Below, in pieces: positions 26,343 to 34,711 of a stretch of DNA of 64,000 nucleotides. Origin of the DNA: Planctomycetota bacterium. GTDB lineage: Bacteria; Planctomycetota; UBA1135; GCA-002686595. Location: positions 1-64,000 of the forward strand of contig JANQEJ010000196.1 of assembly GCA_028278425.1 (NCBI GenBank), in the 5' to 3' direction. A model generated the notes under the pieces. It was not told the DNA's origin. It made no database searches and was given only the letters and a program-made list of their open reading frames with translations. The translations under genes and the position numbers were made by a program. Within the stretch, counting starts at the first letter, position 1. Each line of letters begins with the position of its first letter.

Positions 26343-28280
26343 ATGAGTCTTGCCTACACCGCGAGCGCTCCCGTGTTGGCCCTCGCAGCCGCGCTCTGCC
26401 ACCAATCGATCCCTGCTCCTCAGCATCTGCACGGCCCGGGGGAGCCTGTTCTCGCGGGGACGTTGCCGCCGCACACCGCGACCTATTCGAGCTCGACCGG
26501 CTCGATGCGCTTGATCGACATCACTGGAGACGGTGCGCTGGACAAGGTTTTCTTCGGATCCGACGGATCACTCACGGTTGCGGTCTACGTGGGCGGCCGC
26601 GACTTCCAGCCCATCGAGCAGACGCTCCCGAATGTCAACGTGACCCACGTCCTGCGGCACGATCTGAACGGGGATGGCTTGCTCGACATGTACCTTGTTT
26701 CCACCGGCCCAAACGTCGCCCTCCTCGGGGATGGTACGGGGCATTTCCAGGACGCCACCCTGAGCCTTGGTCTCGTGGATGACGGCCCGGGCCTATCTGC
26801 CGAATCGACAGATATTGACGGCGATGGGCTGGAAGAGATCCTGCTCCATAACCGCGGAACCGACGTCCTCTTCTGGGCGCAGCCGCTCGGATACTCTCGC
26901 GTCGAGGGCGACGCGAACCAGTCGACGGCGGACGGTTCTCTCGTTTCGGGCCCGCGCGATCGGATTTCGTATGCCGCCTCCGGTGCTCCGGGCGGGCCGA
27001 CCGCGCACGACTTCTTCGCGACGATCTCGGTGCCCGACCTAGTCAACATCCTCGACTCCGCCTACGTCAATGACAACGACGATGAGATTGACCACAGGGA
27101 CGTTCTCGACGGATCTCTGAGGGGCGCGGACGTATCGACCACGACAGGGAACGTCACGCACATGGGCGGGGGCGTAGGCATCGGGACCGCGTCTCCCTCC
27201 AGACCTTTGGATGTGGCGGGGGTCATCCGCTCAACGACCGGCGGTTTCGAATTCCCAGACGGCTCCGTCCAGAGCACGGCGACCGTCGCCGGTCCACCGG
27301 GTCCGACTGGTCCTCCGGGTCTGGACGGCGCGCCGGGTTCTCCGGGTCCGACTGGTCCTCCGGGCCTGGACGGCGCGCCGGGTTCTCCGGGTCCGACTGG
27401 TCCTCCGGGTCTGGACGGCGCGCCGGGTTCTCCGGGTCCGACTGGTCCTCCGGGTCCGGACGGCGCGCCGGGTCCTCCGGGTCTGGACGGGGCACCGGGT
27501 CCTCCGGGTCCGACTGGGCCGCAGGGTGCGTCGCCGTGGGGACTCAGCGGAAGCAACACGTACTACACGCAAGGAAACGTCGGCATCGGGACAACGAGCC
27601 CTTTTCACGATCTCGAAGTAATCACCTCGGACGGCAGTGTCGCTTCTCGGGCGATCCATACGGGGTCAAGTGGTACGGGTAGTCTCGGCGTGGGCAACAA
27701 TCAGGGAGTAGGTACCGTCCTTTCGACCGGTTCAGGCGCTGCGGGAACAGGTAGCAGATTCGGGATCTTTGGGAAGGCAAACCTGGGAGGCAACGACGGT
27801 CAGGCGGGGGGCTACTTCGCCACCAATGCCACCTCGTCGTTCTGCTACGTTGCCTACCGCAGCACGGCTGGCACCAACTACAAGATCAATGGGAACGGAC
27901 TTGTAGCCAGCATCGTCGACACTTCAGAGGGGAGCGTCAATCTCATCGCTCCGGAGAGTCCGGAGGCATGGGTCATGGACTTCGGGTCAGGCCAGCTTTT
28001 CAACGGCGCGGCGCGCATTGACCTCGAGCAGACGTTCCTGGACTCCGTCACGGTCAACGGTCAGCACCCGCTAAAGGTGTTCGTTCAGCTCACTTCCGCG
28101 GGTTCCGCTAGCGTCTATGTGGCAAAGCACGAGACCGGTTTCGTTGTGTTCGACTCGCTTGGCTGGCCGAGCGATGCGACTTTCGATTACCAGGTCGTCG
28201 GCAAGTGGCGTGGATACGAGCACATCCGTTTCGAGTCAGCACCGGAACCTGCGCAAGAACTGGCAGCGGCCTCTGATTAG
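26343..28280 (+). CDS. Secreted collagen-like repeat protein with FG-GAP and tail-fibre-like segments
   Basis: This 645-residue protein starts at ATG 26343, after AAGGAG. A signal peptide ([19 protein letters not shown]) is followed by FG-GAP-like repeats ('[14 protein letters not shown]', '[13 protein letters not shown]', '[13 protein letters not shown]'). Then comes '[17 protein letters not shown]', a Gly-X-Y collagen region (~320-397), and '[17 protein letters not shown]'. The GIGTxSP..LxV motifs occur in phage-tail-like fibres and secreted adhesins. The C-terminal ~200 residues form a beta-rich domain without a recognisable endosialidase chaperone. Probably a trimeric surface fibre. It is divergent from the ECF sigma/kinase pair and convergent with the MORN gene, with only 3 nt between them. 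Confidence 0.85.
   Translation: MSLAYTASAPVLALAAALCHQSIPAPQHLHGPGEPVLAGTLPPHTATYSSSTGSMRLIDITGDGALDKVFFGSDGSLTVAVYVGGRDFQPIEQTLPNVNVTHVLRHDLNGDGLLDMYLVSTGPNVALLGDGTGHFQDATLSLGLVDDGPGLSAESTDIDGDGLEEILLHNRGTDVLFWAQPLGYSRVEGDANQSTADGSLVSGPRDRISYAASGAPGGPTAHDFFATISVPDLVNILDSAYVNDNDDEIDHRDVLDGSLRGADVSTTTGNVTHMGGGVGIGTASPSRPLDVAGVIRSTTGGFEFPDGSVQSTATVAGPPGPTGPPGLDGAPGSPGPTGPPGLDGAPGSPGPTGPPGLDGAPGSPGPTGPPGPDGAPGPPGLDGAPGPPGPTGPQGASPWGLSGSNTYYTQGNVGIGTTSPFHDLEVITSDGSVASRAIHTGSSGTGSLGVGNNQGVGTVLSTGSGAAGTGSRFGIFGKANLGGNDGQAGGYFATNATSSFCYVAYRSTAGTNYKINGNGLVASIVDTSEGSVNLIAPESPEAWVMDFGSGQLFNGAARIDLEQTFLDSVTVNGQHPLKVFVQLTSAGSASVYVAKHETGFVVFDSLGWPSDATFDYQVVGKWRGYEHIRFESAPEPAQELAAASD
27300..27506 (+). repeat. 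45-bp tandem repeats encoding Gly-X-Y
   Basis: There are four 45-bp units (27300-27344, 27345-27389, 27390-27434, 27435-27479) and one 27-bp partial unit, each encoding [15 protein letters not shown] or a close variant. The units are almost identical at DNA level, so copy number may vary between strains by slippage or recombination. The reading frame stays open for any number of whole units. Confidence 0.92.
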
Positions 28281-28283
28281 GGG

Positions 28284-29081
28284 CTATTCGCCCACCTTCA
28301 CGCCCTTCTCGTACAACCCCGACTTCTCCTCCCACACGCTGCCGTCCGGCTTCCACGCCGTCCAGCGCCCCGTCATCTCGTCGTTGTCGTAGCTTCCCGC
28401 CGCCGCGCGCGAGCCGTCGGCGTGGTAGAGGACGTACTTCCCGTGGCGCACACCGTCGCGGTATTCGCTCACCGATTGCTTGCGTCCGTCGGCCGCGTAG
28501 ACGGTCCAGGTGCCGTGCTTGAGGCCGCCCGCCTGCGTGCCGTCCTCGATCAGCGTTCCGTTCGGCTGCCAGCGCCGCGTGCGGCCGTTGGGAACGCCGC
28601 CGACGTGCTCGATCTCCGAGAGCATCTGACCGGCCGCGTTCCGCTGCCGCAGGGGCCCGTTCACCAGACCGCGCTCGAACGGACAGTGGACGAGCTCGAG
28701 GCCCTCCTCGTTGAACTCGTTCCAGACGCCCTCGCGCAGGCCGTTCACGAACGTGCCCCGCACCTGGAGCGTGCCGTCGGGGAACCAGGTCGACCACTCG
28801 CCGTGGGGGAGGCCGGCCGCGTAGGGATGGTCGAAGTGCGGCGTGCCGTCGGATCCCCAACCGCGGGAGGGACCGTCGAGCAGGCCGTCGACGTAGCGCT
28901 CCTCCGACTTCTTGCGCCCGTCGGGATGCCAGGTCGTCCACGTGCCGTGGGGGACGCCGTCGCGGAAGGAGACGCGCGACCAGAGGCCGCCGTCGGGATA
29001 CCGCATCTCGCGCACGTCGGCGCCGTCGCACGCGGCGAGCAGGCTCGTCGCGGCGAGCGTGGTGCTAGCGATCGCCCGCAT
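28284..29081 (-). CDS. MORN-repeat lipoprotein (copy 2 of duplicated module)
   Basis: This 265-residue protein starts at ATG 29081, overlapping the sulfatase-like gene by 17 nt. A signal with lipobox SLLAAC (Cys near 18) is followed by about nine repeats of ~23 residues such as 'GVPHGTWTTWHPDGRKKSEERY' with split Gly/Trp/Asp-Gly spacing, the MORN_2 or YwqK-antitoxin-like repeat. It is probably a surface-exposed beta-hairpin lipoprotein in the periplasm or outer membrane. The same gene order recurs immediately upstream (30329-32396). The function is unknown, and homology to YwqK does not mean it is an antitoxin. Confidence 0.88.
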   Translation of the reverse strand: MRAIASTTLAATSLLAACDGADVREMRYPDGGLWSRVSFRDGVPHGTWTTWHPDGRKKSEERYVDGLLDGPSRGWGSDGTPHFDHPYAAGLPHGEWSTWFPDGTLQVRGTFVNGLREGVWNEFNEEGLELVHCPFERGLVNGPLRQRNAAGQMLSEIEHVGGVPNGRTRRWQPNGTLIEDGTQAGGLKHGTWTVYAADGRKQSVSEYRDGVRHGKYVLYHADGSRAAAGSYDNDEMTGRWTAWKPDGSVWEEKSGLYEKGVKVGE

Positions 29082-30327
29082 AGCCGAGGTCCTCGATGCG
29101 CTGGACGTCGCCGGGGAGCAGGCCGACGTCGGTCTCCGCGCTGAAGCCGGCGGCGCGCCGCCGCGAGCGCGCGAGCTCCGCGTCGAGGCGCGCGGACATG
29201 CGATCGCCGACGTCGGCGTCGCTCGCGCGGCGGTCCGCGGTCTCGCCCGGGTCGTCGCCGAGGTGGAAGAGCGTCTCCTCCGGCGGGTTCGTCGCGCGGA
29301 TGAGCTTCCACGGCCCCTCCACCAGTCCGGAGAGCGGCCGCGTGGCGCGGTGGAGCTCGAGCAGCGTCGCCCGCTCTGGAAGCGTCGCGCCGCGCATCGC
29401 CGGAACCAGGCTCCGGCCGCCGGCCGTCGGCGGCGGCGCGAGCCCGACCAGCTCGATCAGCGTGGGGAGAAGGTCGACGAGCCCCACGTTTCCCGCGACG
29501 CGCCGCGGCGTGAAGCCCGGCGCGCGGACGATCAGGGGAACCCGCACGAGCTCGCCGAAGAGCGTGTGCCCGTGCAGCGTCATGCCGTGGTCCTCGAACT
29601 CCTCGCCGTGGTCGGAGAAGAGGACGACGATCGTGTCGTCGGCCAGGCCGCCCTCCTCCAGCGCGTCGAGAACGCGGCCGACCTGCAGGTCGGTGAAGGC
29701 GACCTCGCCGTCGTAGAGGTCGACGCGCTCGGTGCCGAAGCGCTCGGTGATGCCCTCGTGCGGCACGTACTCCCAGTGCGGGTCGAAGAAGTGAAGCCAG
29801 AGGAGCCACGGCGCGTCGTCGGAGCTCTCCGCCTTCCAGCGGATCCACTGCACGCCCCGATCGGCTAGCGGCTCGCCGGTCTCCAGCCGCTCGGGATCCG
29901 AGGAGCGCGCGAGCGTCTCGTCGAAGTGGATGAACCCCTGGCGCAGGCCGTAGCGGCGCGAGAAGAGGAAGTTGGTGGAGAAGCCCGCCGTGTCGTAGCC
30001 GGCGTCGCGCAGGCGCTCCGGAAGCGTCTCGAAGCCGTCGCTGAGCCGCTTCGTGAAGTGTGTCGTACCGTGGGTCGAGGCCTCGAACGAGGTGAGCGCG
30101 GTCGTCATCGTCGGGAGCGTCCACGACGACGGAGCGCGGGCGCTCTCGAAGAGCACGCCCCGGTCCGCGAGCGCGTCGATGCGCGGCGAGGTCGGCCGCT
30201 CGTACCCGTAACAGCCGAGGTGGTCGGCGCGCAGCGTGTCGATGCTGAGGACGAGCACGTTCGGCCGCCGCAGCGCCGGCTCGCCGCCGCAACCTGCGAG
30301 CAGGAGAACGAGGGCGAGCGCGCGCAC
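29065..30327 (-). CDS. Sulfatase-like lipoprotein (alkaline phosphatase superfamily), copy 2
   Basis: This 420-residue protein starts at GTG 30327, one base after the stop of the upstream MORN gene. The lipobox is LLLAGC (Cys 13). The sulfatase fold is clear: metal ligand in 'VLVLSIDTLRADHLG' (Asp 30), 'DHGEEFEDHG', 'VPLIVRAPGF' and a C-terminal 'LIRATNPPEETLFHL' typical of the family. The formylglycine signature C/S-x-P-S-R is absent; at that place stands 'SSWTLPT', so the nucleophile is probably Thr 70. That suggests a phosphohydrolase-like or other hydrolase rather than a formylglycine sulfatase. It is closely related to the gene at 31116-32396. Confidence 0.88.
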   Translation of the reverse strand: MRALALVLLLAGCGGEPALRRPNVLVLSIDTLRADHLGCYGYERPTSPRIDALADRGVLFESARAPSSWTLPTMTTALTSFEASTHGTTHFTKRLSDGFETLPERLRDAGYDTAGFSTNFLFSRRYGLRQGFIHFDETLARSSDPERLETGEPLADRGVQWIRWKAESSDDAPWLLWLHFFDPHWEYVPHEGITERFGTERVDLYDGEVAFTDLQVGRVLDALEEGGLADDTIVVLFSDHGEEFEDHGMTLHGHTLFGELVRVPLIVRAPGFTPRRVAGNVGLVDLLPTLIELVGLAPPPTAGGRSLVPAMRGATLPERATLLELHRATRPLSGLVEGPWKLIRATNPPEETLFHLGDDPGETADRRASDADVGDRMSARLDAELARSRRRAAGFSAETDVGLLPGDVQRIEDLGYAGDR

Positions 30328-30328
30328 G

Positions 30329-31123
30329 TCAGTCCGACACCTTGACGCCGTCCTCGTAGACGCCGGACTGCTCGGCGTCGACGCTGCCGTCGTCGTGCCG
30401 GAAGTCCCAGCGGCCGACGCGCTTACCGTCGGCGAACGCGCCGGCGGCCACGCGCACGCCGCTCTCGTTCCAGGCCGCGAAGGCGCCCTCGAGCTTGCCC
30501 TCGGAATAGGTCCGGAACGAGCGCTTGCTGCCGTCCGCGTGGAAGTCCGCCCAGGATCCGTGCAGTTTGCCGTCGACGTAGTGGGCGTCGTCGATCGGCA
30601 CGCCCTTGGGCGTCCACTTGGCGAAGCGGCCGTTCAGGACGCCCTCGTTGAAGTTGGAGATCGCGCGGCGCTCGCCGTTGGGGTGCCAGCTCTCCCACTC
30701 GCCGTGCGGCCGGCCGTCGAGGAAGCGGCTGACCGAGGTCTTCACGCCGCTCTTGTCGAAGGCGAGCCACGTTCCCGTGCGCCGGCCGTCGGCGTACTCG
30801 CCGTCGAGCTTCGTCGAGCCGTCGGCGTGCCGCGTCGTCCACCTGCCGTGCGGCTGCCCGCCGCGGAATTCGAACGACTGAACGAGGACGCCGTCGCGGT
30901 TCCAGGTGCGGAGCGGACCGTCGAGCTCGCCCGCCGCGTAGGTCACCTCGGACTTGTTCGCGCCGTCCTCGTACCAGGTCCGCCACGTGCCGTCCGGCCG
31001 GCCGCCGACGAAGCGCGTCTCCGACCAGCGCGCGCCGCTCGGGTAGTGCGTGACGCGAACGCCGTCCTCGTCGCCGCACGCGGTGAGCAGCGCGAGCGCG
31101 AGGGCTGCCGCGACCCTAGTCAT
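30329..31123 (-). CDS. MORN-repeat lipoprotein (copy 1 of duplicated module)
   Basis: This 264-residue protein starts at ATG 31123, overlapping the upstream sulfatase-like gene by 8 nt. The signal has lipobox ALLTAC, followed by repeats such as 'GGRPDGTWRTWYEDGANKSE' and 'DGRPHGEWESWHPNGERR', and it ends 'SGVYEDGVKVSD'. The paralogue at 28284-29081 ends 'SGLYEKGVKVGE', and the length is nearly equal, so the pair arose by duplication. It is a predicted envelope lipoprotein, co-transcribed with the sulfatase-like genes on both sides. Confidence 0.88.
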   Translation of the reverse strand: MTRVAAALALALLTACGDEDGVRVTHYPSGARWSETRFVGGRPDGTWRTWYEDGANKSEVTYAAGELDGPLRTWNRDGVLVQSFEFRGGQPHGRWTTRHADGSTKLDGEYADGRRTGTWLAFDKSGVKTSVSRFLDGRPHGEWESWHPNGERRAISNFNEGVLNGRFAKWTPKGVPIDDAHYVDGKLHGSWADFHADGSKRSFRTYSEGKLEGAFAAWNESGVRVAAGAFADGKRVGRWDFRHDDGSVDAEQSGVYEDGVKVSD

Positions 31124-32396
31124 CGCCGATGTAGCCGAGCCGCGTGAGCTCGTCGATCTCCGCCTGTGTCAGTCCGTGGCCGAGCGACTGGTGGTAGTCG
31201 AGCGACTTCGCCCGCGCTTCGTCGCGCAACGCGTCGAGCTGCTCCCGCATCCGCGCCAGGCGTTCCGGTTCCGCGGCGGAGAGGTCGTTCTTCTCGCCCG
31301 GATCCGCGGCGAGGTCGAAGAGCTCCTCGCTCGCCGGCCTGTTGACGCGGATCAGCTTCCAGTTCCCGTCGACGAGTGCCTCGAAGGCGTGGTCCGGGTC
31401 GATCGAGAGCTCCATCAGCGCCGGCTCGTCCGGCAGGCCCTCGCCGCGCATCAGCGGAACGAGGCTGCGTCCGACGACGTCGGACGTCTGTCCGATGCCG
31501 GCGAGCTCGAGCGCGGTCGGAAGGAGGTCGATCATCCGCACGTTCTGGTCCACGCGGCGGGGCGCGATCCCGGGCGCGCGCACGATCAGCGGTATGCGCA
31601 CCAGCTCGCGGTAGAGCGTGTGCGCGTGGTTCGTCTTCCCGTGGTCGCCGAACTCTTCACCGTGGTCGGCGAAGAGCAGGACGACGGTGTTCTCCGCGAA
31701 GCCGTGCTCGTCGAGCGCGTCGAGGACGCGCCCGAGGTGGAGGTCGGTGTGCGCGATCTCCCCGTCGTAACGGTCGACCGGCCGCTCGTCGCCGAAGGCG
31801 GAGCCCGCGTGGCTCTTGTAGGCGTCGTGCGGATCGAAGTAGTGCAGCCAGAGCAGCCACGGAAGGTCGTCGGCGGAGCCGGCCTTGCGCTCGATCCAGC
31901 GGATGCCGCGATCGGAGACGCCCTCGGAGCTGACGAGCTCGAGCAGGTCGTCCGTTTCGAGCACGAGCTCCTCGTCGAAGTGGATGAACCCCTGGCGCAT
32001 CCCCGACTGCGTCGAGAAGAAGTTGTGGCTGGTCACACCGCAGGTGTCGTAACCCGCGTCGCGGAAGAACTCCGGCAGCGTCCGGAACGACTCGTCGAGC
32101 CGCGCCTCGAGGCTCTGCACGCCGTGGGTCGACGGGTAGAGGGAAGTCACCGCCGAAGCGAAGGCCGGGAGCGTCCACGACGACGACGAATACGCGCTCT
32201 CGAAGACCACTCCCCCGGCGCCGAGCGCGTCGATCCGCGGCGAGGTGTCCCGCCCGTGCCCGTAGAGCCCGAGGTGGTCGGCCCGCAGCGTGTCGATGCT
32301 GAGGATCAGAAAGTTCGGACGCGAATCCCGCTCGCCGCCGCAGCTCGCGGCGACGCAGACGAGGAGCATCGCGGTCCAGGCGCGCGCGAAGGTCAT
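31116..32396 (-). CDS. Sulfatase-like lipoprotein (alkaline phosphatase superfamily), copy 1
   Basis: This 426-residue protein starts at ATG 32396 (MTFARAWTAMLLVCVAASC, lipobox VAASC). It has 'FLILSIDTLRADHLGLYGHG', 'SSSWTLPAFASA' where the formylglycine motif would be, 'LLFADHGEEFGDHG' and 'IPLIVRAPGI'. As in its paralogue at 29065-30327, the Cys/Ser of C/S-x-P-S-R is missing and Thr of 'WTLP' takes its place. It is the first gene of a four-gene operon (sulfatase-like, MORN, sulfatase-like, MORN) with overlapping ends. The substrate is not readable from sequence. Confidence 0.88.
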   Translation of the reverse strand: MTFARAWTAMLLVCVAASCGGERDSRPNFLILSIDTLRADHLGLYGHGRDTSPRIDALGAGGVVFESAYSSSSWTLPAFASAVTSLYPSTHGVQSLEARLDESFRTLPEFFRDAGYDTCGVTSHNFFSTQSGMRQGFIHFDEELVLETDDLLELVSSEGVSDRGIRWIERKAGSADDLPWLLWLHYFDPHDAYKSHAGSAFGDERPVDRYDGEIAHTDLHLGRVLDALDEHGFAENTVVLLFADHGEEFGDHGKTNHAHTLYRELVRIPLIVRAPGIAPRRVDQNVRMIDLLPTALELAGIGQTSDVVGRSLVPLMRGEGLPDEPALMELSIDPDHAFEALVDGNWKLIRVNRPASEELFDLAADPGEKNDLSAAEPERLARMREQLDALRDEARAKSLDYHQSLGHGLTQAEIDELTRLGYIGDD

Positions 32397-32425
32397 GCGG
32401 CGAGCATACCGCTGATGCGCGGGAC

Positions 32426-32965
32426 TCAGAACGTGCCGATGACGATATCGAGCGCGTTCGTGAGCTGGATCGTTCCCCCCGCATCGATCGACGCTCCCTG
32501 ACCGCACGCGGCGGCGCCGACCAGGGTGCAGTCCGCGGGGAAGTCGATCGGGACGTTGAGCGGCGCGCCGAACAGGATCGCGACGTCGAGCACCGCGGTC
32601 GGGAGGAACGCCGTGTGGTCGATGACCGGATCCCAGGTCGAGCAGATGGTCGGCCCCGAGGTCACGCCCGGAAGGAACGCCGCGGGGTTGGGCGGCGAGC
32701 CGAGCCGCACGACCTCCGACGACGGAGCGGTCAGCGAGCAGCGCCCGTTGTCGTACCACGCGATCTTGTCGTCGACGAACGACGCGGAGAGGACGTCGGC
32801 GTCGCCGTCGTTGTCCAGGTCGGCCGCCCACAGCTCGTTCGGGTGATCGACGGTGGGGACGAGCGGCTGCTCGGGGCCGAACTGAAACGCCGCGGCGCTC
32901 TGGGCCAGCAGGCCGCCGACCAGAAGAGGAGCCGAACGTCGAACGACGGCGCGAAGCGGCTTCAT
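32426..32965 (-). CDS. Small secreted protein with one FG-GAP repeat
   Basis: This 179-residue protein starts at ATG 32965 after GGAGGAG. After a signal peptide (PLLVGGLLAQSAAA) comes 'FQFGPEQPLVPTVDHPNELW', one repeat 'AADLDNDGDADVLSAS...WYDNG', then a C-terminal domain of ~110 residues ending 'GGTIQLTNALDIVIGTF'. That domain is shared with the decayed gene at 1414-2917, where it also begins 'VVRLGxPPNPAA' and has paired cysteines. This looks like a minimal version of the same family with most propeller repeats lost. Its stop lies 29 nt beyond the start of the downstream sulfatase-like gene. Confidence 0.85.
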   Translation of the reverse strand: MKPLRAVVRRSAPLLVGGLLAQSAAAFQFGPEQPLVPTVDHPNELWAADLDNDGDADVLSASFVDDKIAWYDNGRCSLTAPSSEVVRLGSPPNPAAFLPGVTSGPTICSTWDPVIDHTAFLPTAVLDVAILFGAPLNVPIDFPADCTLVGAAACGQGASIDAGGTIQLTNALDIVIGTF

Positions 32966-33019
32966 GACTCCTCCCGGAGAGCGGAAAGCCCCAGGCTAGC
33001 ACGGAAGCCGAAACCGCGG

Positions 33020-34102
33020 TCAGACCACCAGGTTCGAGACCTTCTGCCCGAGGAGCCCCTTCAGCCGGCCCATCACGTTGGAGTGGATCTGGCAGACGCG
33101 GCTCTCGGTCAGCGCGAGCATCTCGCCGATCTCGCGCATCGTGTGTCCGTACTGGTAGTACTGCTCGATGATGAAGCGCTCCTTGTGGGTGAGCGAGCGC
33201 GTGATGAAGCCCATCAGGTCGCGCCGGTTGAGCTCGCCCACGGGGTCGATGGCGGTGCGGTCCTCGAGGACCTCGACCTTTTCGACGGAGCCGTCGTCGT
33301 CCTCCCACTTCTCCGAGAGGGAGAACATGGTCTTGGCGCGGGCCTCCTGCATCTCGAGCACGAGCTCCTCGTGCTCCATCTCGAGCGCGCGGGCGAGCTC
33401 GGCGTGCGTGGGCTCGCGGCCGTACTCGGCGGTCAGGCGCTGGAGCGCGCGGTCGATGCGGCCGGCCTTGAGCCGGACGAGGCGCGGCACCCAGTCCTGC
33501 GAGCGGAGCTGGTCCAGGATCGCGCCGCGGATGCGGGTGGAGCAGTAGGTCTTGAACTTGATCCCGCGGCTGGCGTCGAAGCCGCGGATCGCGTCCATCA
33601 GCCCGAAGAGGCCGGCGCTGATCAGGTCGTCGAGCTCGATCGACTTCGGGAGCGTTTGGAGCAGGCGCTCCGCGATGTAGCGCACCAGCGGGTAGTGCCG
33701 CTCGATCAGGGCGTTGCGCAGCTCCTCGAGGTGGGGCGACGGCTTGCCCTTGGTGCGGTTCGTCTCCTTGCGGTAGAGCTCCCAGAGCTCCTCGGTCGGC
33801 GTGTCCTCGAGCAGCGTGATCGCCGCCTTCTTCGGCGCGGCCTTCTTCTTGACGGTCGTCTTCTTGGCCGTCGCCTTCTTGGACGCGGTCTTCTTCGCCG
33901 CCGTCTTCTTCGCGCTCGACTTGCTCGCCTTGGCGGCGGTCGTCTTCTTGGCAGTCGGCCTGCGCGGAGCGGTCTTCTTGGTGGTCTTCTTCGCCGTCTT
34001 CTTGACGGCCTTCTTCTTGGTCTTGGTCTTCCCCGTCACCTTCTTCTTCCCGGCCTTCCCCTTGGTGGCGGTCTTCTTGGCCGCCTTTTTCCTGGTCGTC
34101 AT
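33020..34102 (-). CDS. WhiG/FliA-type sigma-70 factor with histone-H1-like N-terminal tail
   Basis: This 360-residue protein starts at ATG 34102 after GAGGG. Residues 4-93 are almost only Lys, Ala and Thr, with 37 lysines in the first 93 residues and many 'AKKT' units. They are followed by a complete group-3 sigma factor: region 2 ('LVRYIAERLLQTLPKSIELD...GFDASRGIKFKTYCSTRIRGA'), region 3 ('EYGREPTHAELARALEM') and region 4 ('LTHKERFIIEQYYQYGHTMREIG...ALTESRVCQIH'). Past the GTG at residue 22 there is no start codon before region 2, so most of the tail must be translated. The tail should bind DNA or RNA nonspecifically. Lys/Ala tails are known in actinobacterial primary sigma factors, not typically in this class. 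No flagellar genes lie nearby. Confidence 0.93.
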   Translation of the reverse strand: MTTRKKAAKKTATKGKAGKKKVTGKTKTKKKAVKKTAKKTTKKTAPRRPTAKKTTAAKASKSSAKKTAAKKTASKKATAKKTTVKKKAAPKKAAITLLEDTPTEELWELYRKETNRTKGKPSPHLEELRNALIERHYPLVRYIAERLLQTLPKSIELDDLISAGLFGLMDAIRGFDASRGIKFKTYCSTRIRGAILDQLRSQDWVPRLVRLKAGRIDRALQRLTAEYGREPTHAELARALEMEHEELVLEMQEARAKTMFSLSEKWEDDDGSVEKVEVLEDRTAIDPVGELNRRDLMGFITRSLTHKERFIIEQYYQYGHTMREIGEMLALTESRVCQIHSNVMGRLKGLLGQKVSNLVV

Positions 34103-34198
34103 GATCCCTCGCCGTCCTTCCGCATCGGAGCCTCGGAGGCGGCGCGGGACGGCAGTCTTCGGGTGTCGGCCATATCGCAGGAAAGCCTTAGGCAGATC

Positions 34199-34711
34199 TC
34201 AGACCCGGACCAGGGCATGGACGGGGATGTCGCCGAGCTTCTCCCGGCCGGGAAGAAAACCAAGTTCGATGACGACGGCACAGGCGACGGGATCCCCGCC
34301 GATTTTCCGGACCAGCTTGAGCGCGGCCTCCATCGTTCCGCCCGTCGCGAGGAGGTCGTCCACGACGAGCACGCGCTTGACCGTCTCGTTCACGGCGTCC
34401 ACGTGGATCTCGATCGTGTCCGTGCCGTACTCGAGCTCGTAGGACTCCGACGCCGTCTTCCAGGGGAGCTTGCCGGGCTTCCTGATAGGGATAAACCCCT
34501 TGCCGATCTTGTTGGCGAGCGCCGTCCCGAAGATGAAGCCGCGCGATTCGATGCCGCAGACGAGGTCGTAGCTCGCCGGATCCACCACCTCGGCCAGGAG
34601 GTCGATCGACTTCGCCAGCCCGACGGGGTCGGAGAGCAGCGGCGTGATGTCCTTGAACAGGATCCCCGGCTTTGGAAAGTCGGGTACGTCGCGGATGTAG
34701 CCTTCGATCAC
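34199..34711 (-). CDS. apt: Adenine phosphoribosyltransferase
   Basis: This 170-residue enzyme starts at GTG 34711, preceded by GGAGG; longer in-frame starts give an unlikely Arg-rich leader, and 170 residues is the usual size. It shows 'IRDVPDFPKPGILFKDITPL', 'CGIESRGFIFG', 'LPWKTASESYELEYG' and the PRPP-binding 'VLVVDDLLATGGT'. It converts adenine and PRPP to AMP in purine salvage. It lies between argS and the tailed sigma factor on the same strand. Confidence 0.96.
   Translation of the reverse strand: MIEGYIRDVPDFPKPGILFKDITPLLSDPVGLAKSIDLLAEVVDPASYDLVCGIESRGFIFGTALANKIGKGFIPIRKPGKLPWKTASESYELEYGTDTIEIHVDAVNETVKRVLVVDDLLATGGTMEAALKLVRKIGGDPVACAVVIELGFLPGREKLGDIPVHALVRV

Noticed and set aside
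27062-27559. A collagen-like Gly-Pro open frame antisense to the collagen region
   Set aside because: GGN/CCN codons read as Gly/Pro on both strands, so the antisense frame mimics collagen. It has no signal peptide or ribosome site, while the plus-strand gene has both.
28284-31123. MORN proteins as antitoxins of a toxin-antitoxin pair
   Set aside because: YwqK-like repeats are often labelled antitoxin by homology, but these are lipoproteins exported from the cytoplasm and have no toxin gene beside them.
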